A stretch of DNA of 59,982 bases. Source: Anaerolineaceae bacterium UBA6073 (GTDB taxonomy: Bacteria; Chloroflexota; Anaerolineae; Anaerolineales; Anaerolineaceae). Position numbers and translations under genes: made by a program. The stretch covers positions 1 to 59,982 of the forward strand of contig DIXT01000035.1 in NCBI GenBank assembly GCA_002436085.1, read 5' to 3'. The notes under the pieces were generated by a model. The model searched no databases. It was not told where the DNA came from and worked only from the letters and a program-made list of their open reading frames with translations. Shown piece by piece: positions 1 through 8,058 of this stretch (its first letter is position 1; every line of letters starts with the position of its first letter).

Positions 1-40
1 CAGTTCCGCGCATCATCCGCCCGGCAGTGAACATCGGTAG

Positions 41-105
41 GGGCGAAGCATCCCAACAATAATGCTCTGCCCACACTCGACGCGCCAGTCAAGGATGCTT
101 CGCCC
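41..105. repeat. Inverted repeat near window start
   Basis: Arms gggcgaagcatcc (41-53) and ggatgcttcgccc (93-105) are exact reverse complements around a 39-nt interior. This is a palindromic interspersed repeat of the kind seen throughout the window. No gene is visible in 1-194. Confidence 0.6.
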
Positions 106-126
106 ATACGCTCGCCAGAGGGATTC

Positions 127-168
127 CTGTTCTTGCATGCTTTCCCGACCGTGCAAGGGATTTGACCG
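127..168. repeat. Hairpin element, copy 1 of 2
   Basis: It reads ctgttcttgcatg, about 10 nt, then gtgcaaggg-atttgacc. The cttgca/tgcaag arms form a hairpin. The same element recurs at 48560-48600 with conserved flanks outside the stem, so the two are copies of one repeat family. Confidence 0.5.
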
Positions 169-194
169 TCAGTTCTCCCCCCTCATCTGCCAGC

Positions 195-782
195 TCAGAG
201 CTTCGCACCGCTCCCCAGCCCACCGACTTCCGCCAGCAGCTCCGGGAAGCGCCTGCCCAGTTCCGGCAGCGCCAGCATCAGCGTTACGATCGTTTTCCCA
301 TCCGCCAGCTCGCCCGCCCAGGCCTTGCGGTAAAGCTCCGCAAGCGGCATGCGCTCCAGCTCCAGAAATTCGTCTTCGTCCTGTTCCAGCGGCGCCTCGT
401 GCAGGTCCAGCGCCAGGTAGGCATGCAAGTACTCGTTGGAGTAGCCCGGCACCATAAAAAACCCGCCCAGGCTCACCAGCTCCGCGCTGTCCATGCCGGT
501 TTCCTCGCGCAGTTCCCGGCGCGCGCTTTCCAGGGGCTGCTCGCCCGCGTCCATCACACCCGCCGGCAGCTCCAGCAGCAGCCCCTCCGCCCCAATGCGG
601 TACTGCGTCACCAGCAGCGCATCCCCATCCACCGTCACGGGCAGCAGCGTCACCGCGTTGGCGTGGTCTACCAGGTCGTACGCCCGCTCTCGTCCATCCG
701 GCAGCCGAAAACCAAGTTTCACTACGTCAAAGGCGTGCGCCCTCAAAATAGCTTCGCGGGAGAGGATTTCGTGTGATTTCAT
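195..782 (-). CDS. Nudix hydrolase, ADP-ribose pyrophosphatase type
   Basis: This 195-residue protein carries a complete Nudix box at residues 75-97 (G75, E81, REL 89-91, EE 93-94, G96), the Mg-binding catalytic loop that hydrolyses nucleoside diphosphates linked to another group. Length and the ELPAG segment just before the box resemble ADP-ribose/ADP-sugar pyrophosphatases; the true substrate cannot be read from sequence. Two ATG codons are adjacent (785 and 782). An AGGA motif lies only 1 nt before the first but about 4 nt before the second, so 782 is preferred. The gene stands alone, with only a short GNAT-like remnant upstream on the same strand. Confidence 0.88.
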   Translation of the reverse strand: MKSHEILSREAILRAHAFDVVKLGFRLPDGRERAYDLVDHANAVTLLPVTVDGDALLVTQYRIGAEGLLLELPAGVMDAGEQPLESARRELREETGMDSAELVSLGGFFMVPGYSNEYLHAYLALDLHEAPLEQDEDEFLELERMPLAELYRKAWAGELADGKTIVTLMLALPELGRRFPELLAEVGGLGSGAKL

Positions 783-791
783 CATGTCCTT

Positions 792-986
792 TCAATTCTT
801 TGCGCCCACATCCTTGGAGAACCAGATTTGTTCGCTCTCCAGGCTAAAGCCCAGCCTGCGCGCCAGCGCCTGCATCGGCAAGTTATCGCTGCGGTTCCAG
901 TCCGAACGCGGCGCACCCGCCTGGCAAACCGCCCGGCCGCGCACCGCCCGCAAATCGGCTTCATCTCGCGCTGTTCGTCTTTGCAC
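792..986 (-). pseudogene. Possible GNAT acetyltransferase C-terminal remnant
   Basis: A 64-codon open frame (GTG at 986) ends in a stretch containing SDWNRSDNLPMQ followed by ALARRLGF. This resembles the last strand and helix of GNAT acetyltransferases (N-x-x-M-x-x-L-x-x-x-LGF). The preceding residues do not look like the acetyl-CoA-binding core and I find no matching N-terminal half in 990-1126. It may be a decayed gene end or chance. Otherwise the 786-1126 stretch shows no gene. Confidence 0.3.
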
Positions 987-1126
987 CGTCGCACCTCGCT
1001 CCCCGCTGATTTTACCCGAAAGCCGCGCGGTCCGCGCCCCTCGCCCGCGCCCGCCTCACGCCCCCATGCTGCGCAACAAAAACCGGAGGGCATCCCTGTC
1101 CTCCGGCGTCTCAAACTCAAACACGG

Positions 1127-1783
1127 TTACGGAATCTGCAGCACCTGACCAGGCGTCAAATCATACGGCGCGCTCAGCCCGTTCACGGCGATAATCGCCT
1201 CAGGCCACACGTCGCCGTACTCACAGGCGATGCTGTACACGGTCTCGCCCGCCGAGACGGTCCAGGTATCCGGGTGGGGCAGCTGCGCGCGGTCTTCGGT
1301 CGGCCAGCTTCCGCTCTGCGGCACTTCCAACACGTCCCCCACGCTCAGCCAGCTGTTGTAGTTGTTCAGCGCCAGCATCTCAGCCGGATCCACGTCGTAG
1401 CGGCGCGCCAGGCAGTAAATGGTCTCGCCGGACTGCACGGTGTGCGTCAGCGGGCGCGTCATCACAGGCGTGGGCGGCAGGGGCGTGGCAGTCGGGTTGG
1501 GCACCGGCGTGTTGGTCGGCAGCAAAATGCCCACGGCGGTCGCCACCACGGGCGTGCCCTGCGCGTTGGTCACCATCACGGTCGGCTGGTTAAATTTTTC
1601 CATAATCGCCTGGGCGGTCATCGTGGCGTTCAGGATTTGCTGGTCCACGGGTAAGGGCGTGCTGTCGGCGTCAATCACCTGCGGGGTGGCTATCGGCGCC
1701 TTGGAATAAGGGCGCTGGCAGGCGGAGAGCAGCGCGATAAGCAGCAAAAGCGCTGCGAGTAGGATGCGTAATTTCTTTGACAT
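1127..1783 (-). CDS. Lipoprotein with two LysM domains
   Basis: The 218-residue protein has a lipoprotein signal peptide (basic MSKK, hydrophobic run, lipobox LLSAC with Cys22). A spacer containing a short Thr/Pro-rich linker (about residues 89-112) follows, then two LysM modules (about 114-155 and 173-218), each with the hallmark SGET or AGET turn. LysM modules bind glycan such as peptidoglycan, so it probably sits on the outer membrane face and touches the cell wall. No catalytic domain is present; it may act as an anchor or scaffold. Start: ATG at 1783 preceded by GGAGATGACCC. A cousin with one LysM is at 46527. Confidence 0.85.
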   Translation of the reverse strand: MSKKLRILLAALLLLIALLSACQRPYSKAPIATPQVIDADSTPLPVDQQILNATMTAQAIMEKFNQPTVMVTNAQGTPVVATAVGILLPTNTPVPNPTATPLPPTPVMTRPLTHTVQSGETIYCLARRYDVDPAEMLALNNYNSWLSVGDVLEVPQSGSWPTEDRAQLPHPDTWTVSAGETVYSIACEYGDVWPEAIIAVNGLSAPYDLTPGQVLQIP

Positions 1784-1922
1784 GGGTCATCTCCAATCAT
1801 GCACAAAAATCTTGCTGTTTAGTATGCAAGTATTGTGCCAGATTGCGGGAAAACGAAACCGACAGGGCTTGCCTGCCGGTTTGAAAGGGCGTTGGGTGGA
1901 CCAGACCCGCCCGGGTGGGAGA

Positions 1923-2120
1923 TTACTTTTTCTTGAGCACGGGCAGGCCGGAGGGCAGTTCGATGACGAATTTGCCAGCCGGGACGGCGTCTACGGTTTC
2001 GCCTTTGCGCAGGTCAGTGGAGAAGTAGTACAACTCGGTCGCTTTTCCACTGGCGCGGACCACTTTCTTCATATGCAGAAAATATTCTTTACCTTTTGAG
2101 TTCTTGAAACTGAATGCCAT
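1923..2120 (-). CDS. Small conserved 65-residue protein, function unknown
   Basis: From ATG 2120 this encodes a 65-residue basic protein containing KEYFLHMKKV, an ELYYFSTDLRKGE segment, PAGK, and the ending LPVLKKK. The ATG has a strong ribosome site (AAAGGAG, 6 nt upstream). The frame runs further 5' but the extension has no such site, so the short form is chosen. The fold is probably a small beta-rich domain. I recall similar short proteins ending in a Gly/Leu-Pro-x-Leu-Lys-Lys-Lys tail from Chloroflexota genomes, but no function is known to me. It sits between the LysM lipoprotein and the divergent methyltransferase. Confidence 0.7.
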   Translation of the reverse strand: MAFSFKNSKGKEYFLHMKKVVRASGKATELYYFSTDLRKGETVDAVPAGKFVIELPSGLPVLKKK

Positions 2121-2204
2121 GTTTAACTCCTTTGTAAATTGGCTCGATGAATCCAGTGTACAGGTATTGGGGGTGAATGTCAAACGGCACAGGGACGGAA
2201 CGGG

Positions 2205-2210
2205 TATAAT
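2205..2210 (+). promoter_or_regulatory. -10 box of the methyltransferase gene
   Basis: A perfect TATAAT lies 37 nt before the ATG at 2248. A start near 2217 would give a leader of about 30 nt holding the GGTGGAG ribosome site. No convincing -35 is seen. Confidence 0.5.
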
Positions 2211-2247
2211 TCCGAACAGGACGCGAGGGAGCAGGCGAGGTGGAGTG

Positions 2248-3750
2248 ATGAAAATATTATATTATGGGGATAATCTGGAAATCCTGAGAAATAAAATTCC
2301 GGATAACAGCGTGGACCTCTGTTATATTGACCCGCCCTTTAACTCTAAGCGGTCCTACTTCCAGATATATAACAATATCGGGGTAAGTGAAGACAAAGCG
2401 CAGGCGCAGGCTTTCGTAGACACCTGGAAGTGGGACGATGCGGCAGTCTCAGGCTTTGTGGAAATCACCACAAACGCAGGAGCACGCTATACCAGACAAA
2501 CAATTGAGTTAATCAAAGGCTTGGAACTCATTCTCGGAAAGCATGACCTGTTAGCATATCTGGTGCACATAACCCTGAGGGTGACAGAGATATTCAGAGT
2601 ACTGAAACCAACAGGAAGTTTTTACTTACACTGTGACCCTACTGCCAGCCATTATCTAAAACTAGTACTAGATGCTGTGTTTGTAAGCCAGGGGGGAGAA
2701 TTCAGGAATGAGGTCGTTTGGAGCTATAAGAGATATACAGCGTTTAGCAATCGTTTTCAAAGATTGCACGATGTCATTTTATTTTTTACAAAAAGCGACC
2801 AATATACATTTAACGACCTTCGTGAAGATTATGGGGAAAAATCAGGAAAAGCTGACGGTCACTACAAACAAGACGAAGAGGGTCGTTGGTTCAGGTGGCA
2901 AAAAAGGGTTGGTCGAGAACCTTATAAAATCTACCTTTCCGAAGGCCGTAGGATGGGAGACGTTTGGGAAATTCCGATTATCAATGCTTCTGCCAAAGAA
3001 CGCATGGGCTATCAAACTCAGAAACCAGAAGCCTTATTAGAACGCATAATAAAAGCCAGCACGAATGAAGGCGATGTAGTCTTAGATGCTTATTGCGGCT
3101 GTGGCACCACCGTTGCAGTTGCAGACCGTCTCAATAGGCAGTGGATAGGCATTGATATTACTTATCACTCAATTGGTCTTATCTTGAAACGCCTACTAAC
3201 CGCGCGTCAAGTAGAAAAACTAACTGATGTTCTTGTAGACGGAATACCGCAGGATGTAGAAGCAGCCAGAGCACTTGCAAACCGCGAGGATGACAAGCTA
3301 AGGAAAGAATTTGAAAAGTGGGCAATTCTGACTTACACCAATAATCGGGGTGTTATCAATGAAAAAAAGGGGGCGGACAAGGGTATAGATGGTGTTGTCT
3401 ATTTTGCTACCGGTCCCGGAAAAACAGAACGCATGATTATTCAGGTGAAATCTGGTGGAGCAAACAGACAAACTGTAGGCACGCTTAATAATGATAGACA
3501 GAGAGAAAAAGCAGAACTGGCAACTTTGATTACTATGGATGAACCTACACGAGGAATGGTAGAGGAAGCTAAAGAAAAAGGCGTGTATGAACATCCGCTC
3601 ATGGGTCGAAACTATGACCGAATTCGGATTGTTACAGTCCGGGAAATGATAGAAGAAGACGCTAGAATGGACTTGCCGTTAACTTTTGATGCTGTAAAGC
3701 CCGGGAAAAAGTCAGGAAGCGGAGAGCAACTAAAACTGTTAGGGAAATAG
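2248..3750 (+). CDS. DNA methyltransferase (N6/N4 type) fused to Mrr-like nuclease domain
   Basis: The 500-residue protein has catalytic motif IV DPPF at residues 28-31, a target-recognition region, then the AdoMet motif (VLDAYCGCGT, about 278-287) with a following GIDI acidic strand. Motif IV before motif I marks the beta-class N6-adenine/N4-cytosine methylases (PF01555 type). The last 150 residues carry KKGADKGIDG and, about 20 residues on, IIQVKSG. This is the D...QxK arrangement of Mrr-like PD-(D/E)XK nucleases, so modification and possible cleavage sit on one chain. Start: ATG 2248 with GGTGGAG upstream; the open frame extends to 2104 without a ribosome site. It is AT-richer than the housekeeping genes, suggesting transfer. 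A decayed homologue lies at 6705-7520. Confidence 0.85.
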   Translation: MKILYYGDNLEILRNKIPDNSVDLCYIDPPFNSKRSYFQIYNNIGVSEDKAQAQAFVDTWKWDDAAVSGFVEITTNAGARYTRQTIELIKGLELILGKHDLLAYLVHITLRVTEIFRVLKPTGSFYLHCDPTASHYLKLVLDAVFVSQGGEFRNEVVWSYKRYTAFSNRFQRLHDVILFFTKSDQYTFNDLREDYGEKSGKADGHYKQDEEGRWFRWQKRVGREPYKIYLSEGRRMGDVWEIPIINASAKERMGYQTQKPEALLERIIKASTNEGDVVLDAYCGCGTTVAVADRLNRQWIGIDITYHSIGLILKRLLTARQVEKLTDVLVDGIPQDVEAARALANREDDKLRKEFEKWAILTYTNNRGVINEKKGADKGIDGVVYFATGPGKTERMIIQVKSGGANRQTVGTLNNDRQREKAELATLITMDEPTRGMVEEAKEKGVYEHPLMGRNYDRIRIVTVREMIEEDARMDLPLTFDAVKPGKKSGSGEQLKLLGK

Positions 3751-3758
3751 ATAGCAAT

Positions 3759-3866
3759 TTGATTACTTTGGGTATCCTCGATGACGAACCCGCCTGCGTG
3801 GCGTATCTAATGAAGCTGTACCAAACCCTTACTACCAACCAATCAAAGGAGATTTTTGATCAATGA
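3759..3866 (+). other. Short open frame ending in an ATGA overlap with the next gene
   Basis: Between the methyltransferase stop and the DUF262 start, a frame open from 3690 reads a protein-like C-terminus (GILDDEPACVAYLMK, then KLYQTLTTNQSKEIFDQ). It stops at TGA 3864-3866, which overlaps the next gene's ATG 3863-3865 as ATGA. Such overlaps usually mark translationally coupled genes. Possible starts are TTG 3759, GTG 3798 and ATG 3810; none has a good ribosome site. It may be the tail of a lost gene or a tiny coupled peptide. I recognise no family. Confidence 0.3.
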
Positions 3867-5659
3867 CTGTCCAACGCTATTCAGTAAACCCTCAGGCTAT
3901 CGATACCCTTCTGACATGGATAAAAACTAAAGATATAGTCGTTCCAGAGATTCAAAGACCATTTGTCTGGGACGCTATAAAGGTACGAAACTTTCTCGAT
4001 TCTTTATATAAAGGCTTCCCGGTTGGGTATCTTATTCTCTGGCGCAACCCAAACATCCGGACTAAAAATGGCGAATTATCCTCCGGCAAGAAGATCTTAA
4101 TCGATGGGCAACAACGAATTGTCTCTTTGATAGCCGCATTGCTCGGTGAGGACGTCATCAATAAGGACTATGAAAATGTTCGGATACGGATTGCGTTTAA
4201 TCCTATTAAAGAAGAGTTTGAGGTAGCGAATCCGGCGATTAGCAAAAACCCTGTTTGGATACCTGATATTTCCATTCTGTTTGCCCCGGAAGCTTCCATA
4301 ATCAAAATCGTCCATGATTATCTTCAATTGAATCCCGAACTTGACCAATTAATGATTGAACAAAGATTTACAAAGTTGCAAAAGATTACGAACAATCAGG
4401 TTGGGATAATTGAACTACACGATGATTTGGACATTGACACCGTTACTGAAATTTTTATCCGTGTTAATTCAGCTGGAACTGAACTAAGCCAAGCAGATTT
4501 TGCCATGTCAAAAATTGCCGCGAATGAAACCTTTGGCGGTAATGAACTTCGGAAGGCAATTGACTATTTCTGCCACATGGCGGTCGTGCCTGAGTTTTAC
4601 AGGGTCATCGAGAGCAAGGATGTGTCTTTCAGTAAAACTGATTACTACAGAAAAATGCTTTGGTTGAAAGATGTAAAGGACGATCTATACGATCCTTCAT
4701 ATACTGACATGTTACGCGTGGCTTTCACATCTGAATTTGGTAGAGGACGATTACAGGACTTAGTAGCATTACTATCAGGTCGAAATTTTGAAACCAGGCA
4801 ATTTGAAGAGGAAATCTCACAAAAGTCCTTTGAGACCCTCAAGAATGGGGTTCTCAATTTTATGAATGAGACAAATTTTGATCGTTTGACAATGATCTTA
4901 CGGTCAGCGGGGTTTATTACTAACAGCCTGATAGGTGGTAAAAATACAGTAAACTTTGCGTTCATTCTTTATCTTTTGGCTAAGAGACAGAACATCCACC
5001 CCGATGATATCGAACATGTTGTACGGAAATGGTTTGTCATGTCAATGCTGACAGGTCGTTATTCAGGAACTCCGGAGACTGTATTCGACCAGGACGTGCG
5101 CCAAATAAATAATTATGGTGTTCTTGAACATTCGAAGACAGTCTTTGATGCCTCGTTAAATGATAGCTTTTGGTCTGCGTTGCTACCTCAAGAGATGGAC
5201 ACTTCATCTGGTATCAGTCCTTACTTCCTGGTTTTCCAGGCCGCGCAGGTGAAAATGAAGGACAAAGGTTTCCTTTCCCGAGACATTGAAGTATCCCAGT
5301 TACTAATGAACCGGGCAGACGTACACCATCTCTTCCCCAGGAATTATCTGAAACAACAAGGCTTGCAGCGAGGTCAATATAACCAGATAGCCAATTATGC
5401 TGTCGCCCAAAGCGAGATAAACATCGCCATTGGCGACAAACCACCAAAAGTATATTTCGCTACCTTATTGGATCAAGTTACAGGAGGTCCTAAGAAGCTT
5501 GGCGGAATAACGGATCAGCAACAGCTTTTGGATAACCTGCGCGCCCATTGTATTCCTGAAGGCGTTTTCAATTCGATGGCTGATGATTACGATGAATTCT
5601 TAATTGAAAGACGAAAGTTAATGGCCTTCAAGATTCGAGACTACTTCAATCTGTTGTAA
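3863..5659 (+). CDS. DUF262/HNH protein, GmrSD-like restriction factor
   Basis: The 598-residue protein begins with a DUF262 (ParB/sulfiredoxin-like) domain bearing IDGQQR near residues 80-85, the nucleotide-binding/hydrolysis signature of the GmrS half of GmrSD. The C-terminal part contains HHLFPRNYL (about 486-495), followed by an Asn-rich stretch and DKPPKVYF, matching the HNH-type DUF1524 of GmrD. GmrSD enzymes are Type IV, modification-dependent endonucleases; other DUF262 proteins act in phosphorothioate or BREX-linked defence. The start has AAAGGAGA upstream and overlaps the short frame by ATGA. Lying right after a methylase-nuclease it likely serves defence. The actual modification sensed is unknown. 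Confidence 0.85.
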   Translation: MTVQRYSVNPQAIDTLLTWIKTKDIVVPEIQRPFVWDAIKVRNFLDSLYKGFPVGYLILWRNPNIRTKNGELSSGKKILIDGQQRIVSLIAALLGEDVINKDYENVRIRIAFNPIKEEFEVANPAISKNPVWIPDISILFAPEASIIKIVHDYLQLNPELDQLMIEQRFTKLQKITNNQVGIIELHDDLDIDTVTEIFIRVNSAGTELSQADFAMSKIAANETFGGNELRKAIDYFCHMAVVPEFYRVIESKDVSFSKTDYYRKMLWLKDVKDDLYDPSYTDMLRVAFTSEFGRGRLQDLVALLSGRNFETRQFEEEISQKSFETLKNGVLNFMNETNFDRLTMILRSAGFITNSLIGGKNTVNFAFILYLLAKRQNIHPDDIEHVVRKWFVMSMLTGRYSGTPETVFDQDVRQINNYGVLEHSKTVFDASLNDSFWSALLPQEMDTSSGISPYFLVFQAAQVKMKDKGFLSRDIEVSQLLMNRADVHHLFPRNYLKQQGLQRGQYNQIANYAVAQSEINIAIGDKPPKVYFATLLDQVTGGPKKLGGITDQQQLLDNLRAHCIPEGVFNSMADDYDEFLIERRKLMAFKIRDYFNLL

Positions 5660-5738
5660 TCAAACCCTCAGGTTCGGTTATAGGGCGGTTTGCGCCTCTG
5701 GTCGCGCTGGTCAGGAGACCAGCGCGCCGCAGCCCAGC

Positions 5739-5865
5739 CGTCACTGCGAGCCCCCGTCGGCAGCCTGTTATTACGTTGAATATCACTATAGGGGGCGCGG
5801 CAGTCTGCCTTTCGTTTTGCTGATTCCGTTAACAGGCAGATCGCCACGCTTCGCTCGCGATGACG
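5739..5865. repeat. 127-bp terminal-inverted-repeat unit, copy 1
   Basis: The unit starts cgtcactgcgag and ends ctcgcgatgacg, imperfect inverted ends of 12 bp. Internally it contains ggcagcctgttatta, actataggggg and aacaggcagatcgcc. Length and content match the copies at 6246, 6450 and 9704. It codes for nothing; it is a REP/MITE-like element. Confidence 0.75.
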
Positions 5866-6245
5866 AATTAGTAGGGCGGCTTGCGCCTTTCAAGCCGCCG
5901 ATTCTGTCGGGTTGAAGAGCGAAACCCGACCTACGACTACAGCTGACCTTCCCCTGGGGGGAAGGTGCCCGCAGGGCAGATGAGGGTGTTTTCCAAGACC
6001 CTCATCAGTCTCGCTTTCGCTCGCCAGCTTTGCCTTCGGCACGCAAGCAGCCCCCCGGGGAAGCTCAAAGAATCGCTGCACTTCGCGATGACGGACAAAT
6101 TCTCCTAACCAGCGCGCTACAGTCCGGCCGTCACTGCGAGCCCCCGTCGGCAGCCTGTTATGACGCTGAATATCACTTTAGGGGGCGCGGCAGTCTGCAC
6201 TTCTCCGATTGCGCTGGTCTCCCGACTAGCGAGTTGCAGCCCGGC

Positions 6246-6372
6246 CGTCACTGCGAGCCCCCGTCGGCAGCCTGTTATTACGTTGAATATCACTATAGGG
6301 GGCGCGGCAGTCTGCCTTTCGTTTTGCTGATTCCGTTAACAGGCAGATCGCCACGCTTCGCTCGCGATGACG
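6246..6372. repeat. 127-bp terminal-inverted-repeat unit, copy 2
   Basis: It has the same ends and interior as copy 1 at 5739 and is nearly identical over the whole 127 bp, implying recent duplication or conversion. Confidence 0.75.
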
Positions 6373-6449
6373 AATAGTTTGGCGGGAGCAGGTGTCGTTT
6401 CGCAAGCTCCGATCGCGCTGGTCTCCTGACCAGCGCGCCGCAGCCCAGC

Positions 6450-6576
6450 CGTCACTGCGAGCCCCCGTCGGCAGCCTGTTATTACGTTGAATATCACTAT
6501 AGGGGGCGCGGCAGTCTGCCTTTCGTTTTGCTGATTCCGTTAACAGGCAGATCGCCACGCTTCGCTCGCGATGACG
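6450..6576. repeat. 127-bp terminal-inverted-repeat unit, copy 3
   Basis: It has the same ends and interior as copies 1 and 2. After it the flanking text repeats that after copy 1 (aattagtagggcggcttgcg and a gtcgggttg hairpin), so the duplicated block was longer than the unit itself. Confidence 0.75.
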
Positions 6577-6704
6577 AATTAGTAGGGCGGCTTGCGCCTT
6601 TCAAGCCGCCGATTCTGTCGGGTTGACGAGCGCAACCCGACCTACGACTGAATACCACTATAGGGGGCGCGGCAGTCTGCACTTCTCCGATTGCGCTGGT
6701 CTCC

Positions 6705-7520
6705 CTGAACAATCTGGAGCAACGGTGGGCGATGTTTGGACAGATATTAGTCAATTACGATCGGCTATGACAGAGAAAATGCCGTACCCCACCCAGAAAC
6801 CCCTGGCCTTGCTCGAGCGCATTATCAACGCTTCCAGCAACCCGGGCGACGTGGTGCTGGACCCCTTCTGCGGCTGCGGCACCGCCATCGCCGCGGCGCA
6901 AAAGCTGGGGCGCCAATGGATTGGCATCGACATCACCCACCTGGCTATCGGGTTGATAAAACTCCGCATGGAAGACGCCTTTGGGGACAGCCTGCAGTAC
7001 GAGGTCATCGGCGAACCCACCACTGTGGACGACGCCAGAACGCTGGCGGAACAGGACAAATACCAGTTCCAGTGGTGGGCGTTGGGTCTGGTGGGGGCAA
7101 GGCCCGCCGACCAGAAAAAAGGCGCCGACCACGGCATCGACGGACGGCTATACTTCCACGACGACAACTCCGGCAAGACCAAGCAGGTAATCCTGTCCGT
7201 CAAAGGCGGGCAGCACGTCAACGTCAGCCACATCCGCGACCTGATTGGCGTGTTGGAGCGCGAGAAAGCCGAAATTGGCGTGTACCTGTCGCTCGAGGAA
7301 GCCTCAAAACCCATGCGCGCCGAGGCAGCCCAGGCCGGCTTTTATCATTCGGAGACCTGGAACAGGGACTTACCCCCGGGTGCAAATCCTGACCATCGCC
7401 GAACTGTTGGATGGAAAACAAATCGACATGCCGCCTATCCAGCAGGTAAATAAGACCTTCCGCCGCGCCAAGAAGGAGAGTCCCACTGATGGCGAGCAGT
7501 TAGGGCTGATTGAGGGGTAA
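6705..7520 (+). pseudogene. 5'-truncated, frameshifted methyltransferase-nuclease
   Basis: The frame begins inside the repeat array, then aligns with the methyltransferase at 2248: GDVWTDI, PYPTQKPLALLERII, VVLDPFCGCGT (AdoMet motif), GIDIT, and the nuclease-like tail KKGADHGIDG...ILSVKGG. The N-terminal half with DPPF is missing, replaced by repeat sequence up to about 6704. Near 7370 an extra T shifts the frame: the first frame ends at 7453, while the proper tail (YPRVQILTIAELLDGKQ through GLIEG) continues in the next frame to TAA 7520. Two independent lesions make a functional product unlikely. It is more GC-rich than the intact copy, so it is not a recent duplicate of it. Confidence 0.85.
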
Positions 7521-7525
7521 GAGAT

Positions 7526-8047
7526 TCAGATTAAGCCTAATTTAATATTCAATCGCCGTAATAATTGAAAAGTATCGATCCATTGAATCTTAACTTTTTC
7601 ACATACATTTGGAATTTTTATTTGTCCTTTTATTTTATGAGTAATTATATCAATCGGTTCGTTTGGATTCTTTATTTCAGCTGTGACAACTATTAAATCA
7701 TATGCCATTGCCTGAGCAATAACCCAAGGGTCAGCGTACCGTAAAAACTGCTCTTTTTCACTTGCATTTTCATATTTATTTTCGATGAAATCCGCTACTA
7801 TATGCATATTTTCTTCAACCTGAGTATCAGCTTCTATAAATAAACTACCCGTCATATCTTTTGCCCAAGTTACTAACTGATCTTTATCTTTACCTTTATC
7901 AATTTCTTTCTTGACCATCATGGGACTGACAATTTTGCCATTAACGATATTATTCTCAATAGCAACCCAAAAGCCTGGAGCAATATCAAAGTCATAATAC
8001 CTTCTGTGTGCTTCAGTAAAGACACTTGTATCTAAGCAATACTCCAT
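7526..8047 (-). CDS. DUF4411 PIN-like protein, probable toxin
   Basis: The 173-residue protein starts MEYCLDTSVF, with the first PIN-type Asp at residue 6, and has PGFW, a central YADPWVIAQAMA segment with Asp, and LIVVTAE near the end. This is the residue layout of DUF4411, a PIN-like family usually encoded after an HTH-ImmA/IrrE gene. PIN proteins are Mg-dependent RNases, so the likely role is the RNA-cleaving half of a toxin-antitoxin pair. A GTG at 8062 overlaps the upstream stop (GTGA), but ATG 8047 has a good GAGGGGA site 6-7 nt upstream and gives the family-typical N-terminus. The gene is strongly AT-rich compared with its surroundings. Confidence 0.8.
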   Translation of the reverse strand: MEYCLDTSVFTEAHRRYYDFDIAPGFWVAIENNIVNGKIVSPMMVKKEIDKGKDKDQLVTWAKDMTGSLFIEADTQVEENMHIVADFIENKYENASEKEQFLRYADPWVIAQAMAYDLIVVTAEIKNPNEPIDIITHKIKGQIKIPNVCEKVKIQWIDTFQLLRRLNIKLGLI

Positions 8048-8058
8048 AAAATTTCCCC

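Larger units (their letters stand above)
5680..6704. repeat. Array of palindromic interspersed repeats
   Basis: This roughly 1-kb gene-free stretch is built from repeated blocks. There are three full 127-bp units (listed separately) and partial copies at about 6128-6195 and 6650-6700. It also holds ggcggcttgcgcctttcaag hairpins, gtcgggttg...caacccgac hairpins (about 5917 and 6618), and one copy of the accttcccc/ggggaaggt block with gagggtgtttt (5944-6075). Open frames inside (for example 6030-6377) are repeats read as protein. The array ends abruptly inside a methyltransferase gene. Confidence 0.85.

Noticed and set aside
6030..6754. Small frames inside the repeat arrays
   Set aside because: They are repeat units read as protein; the same peptide phrases recur wherever the repeats recur.
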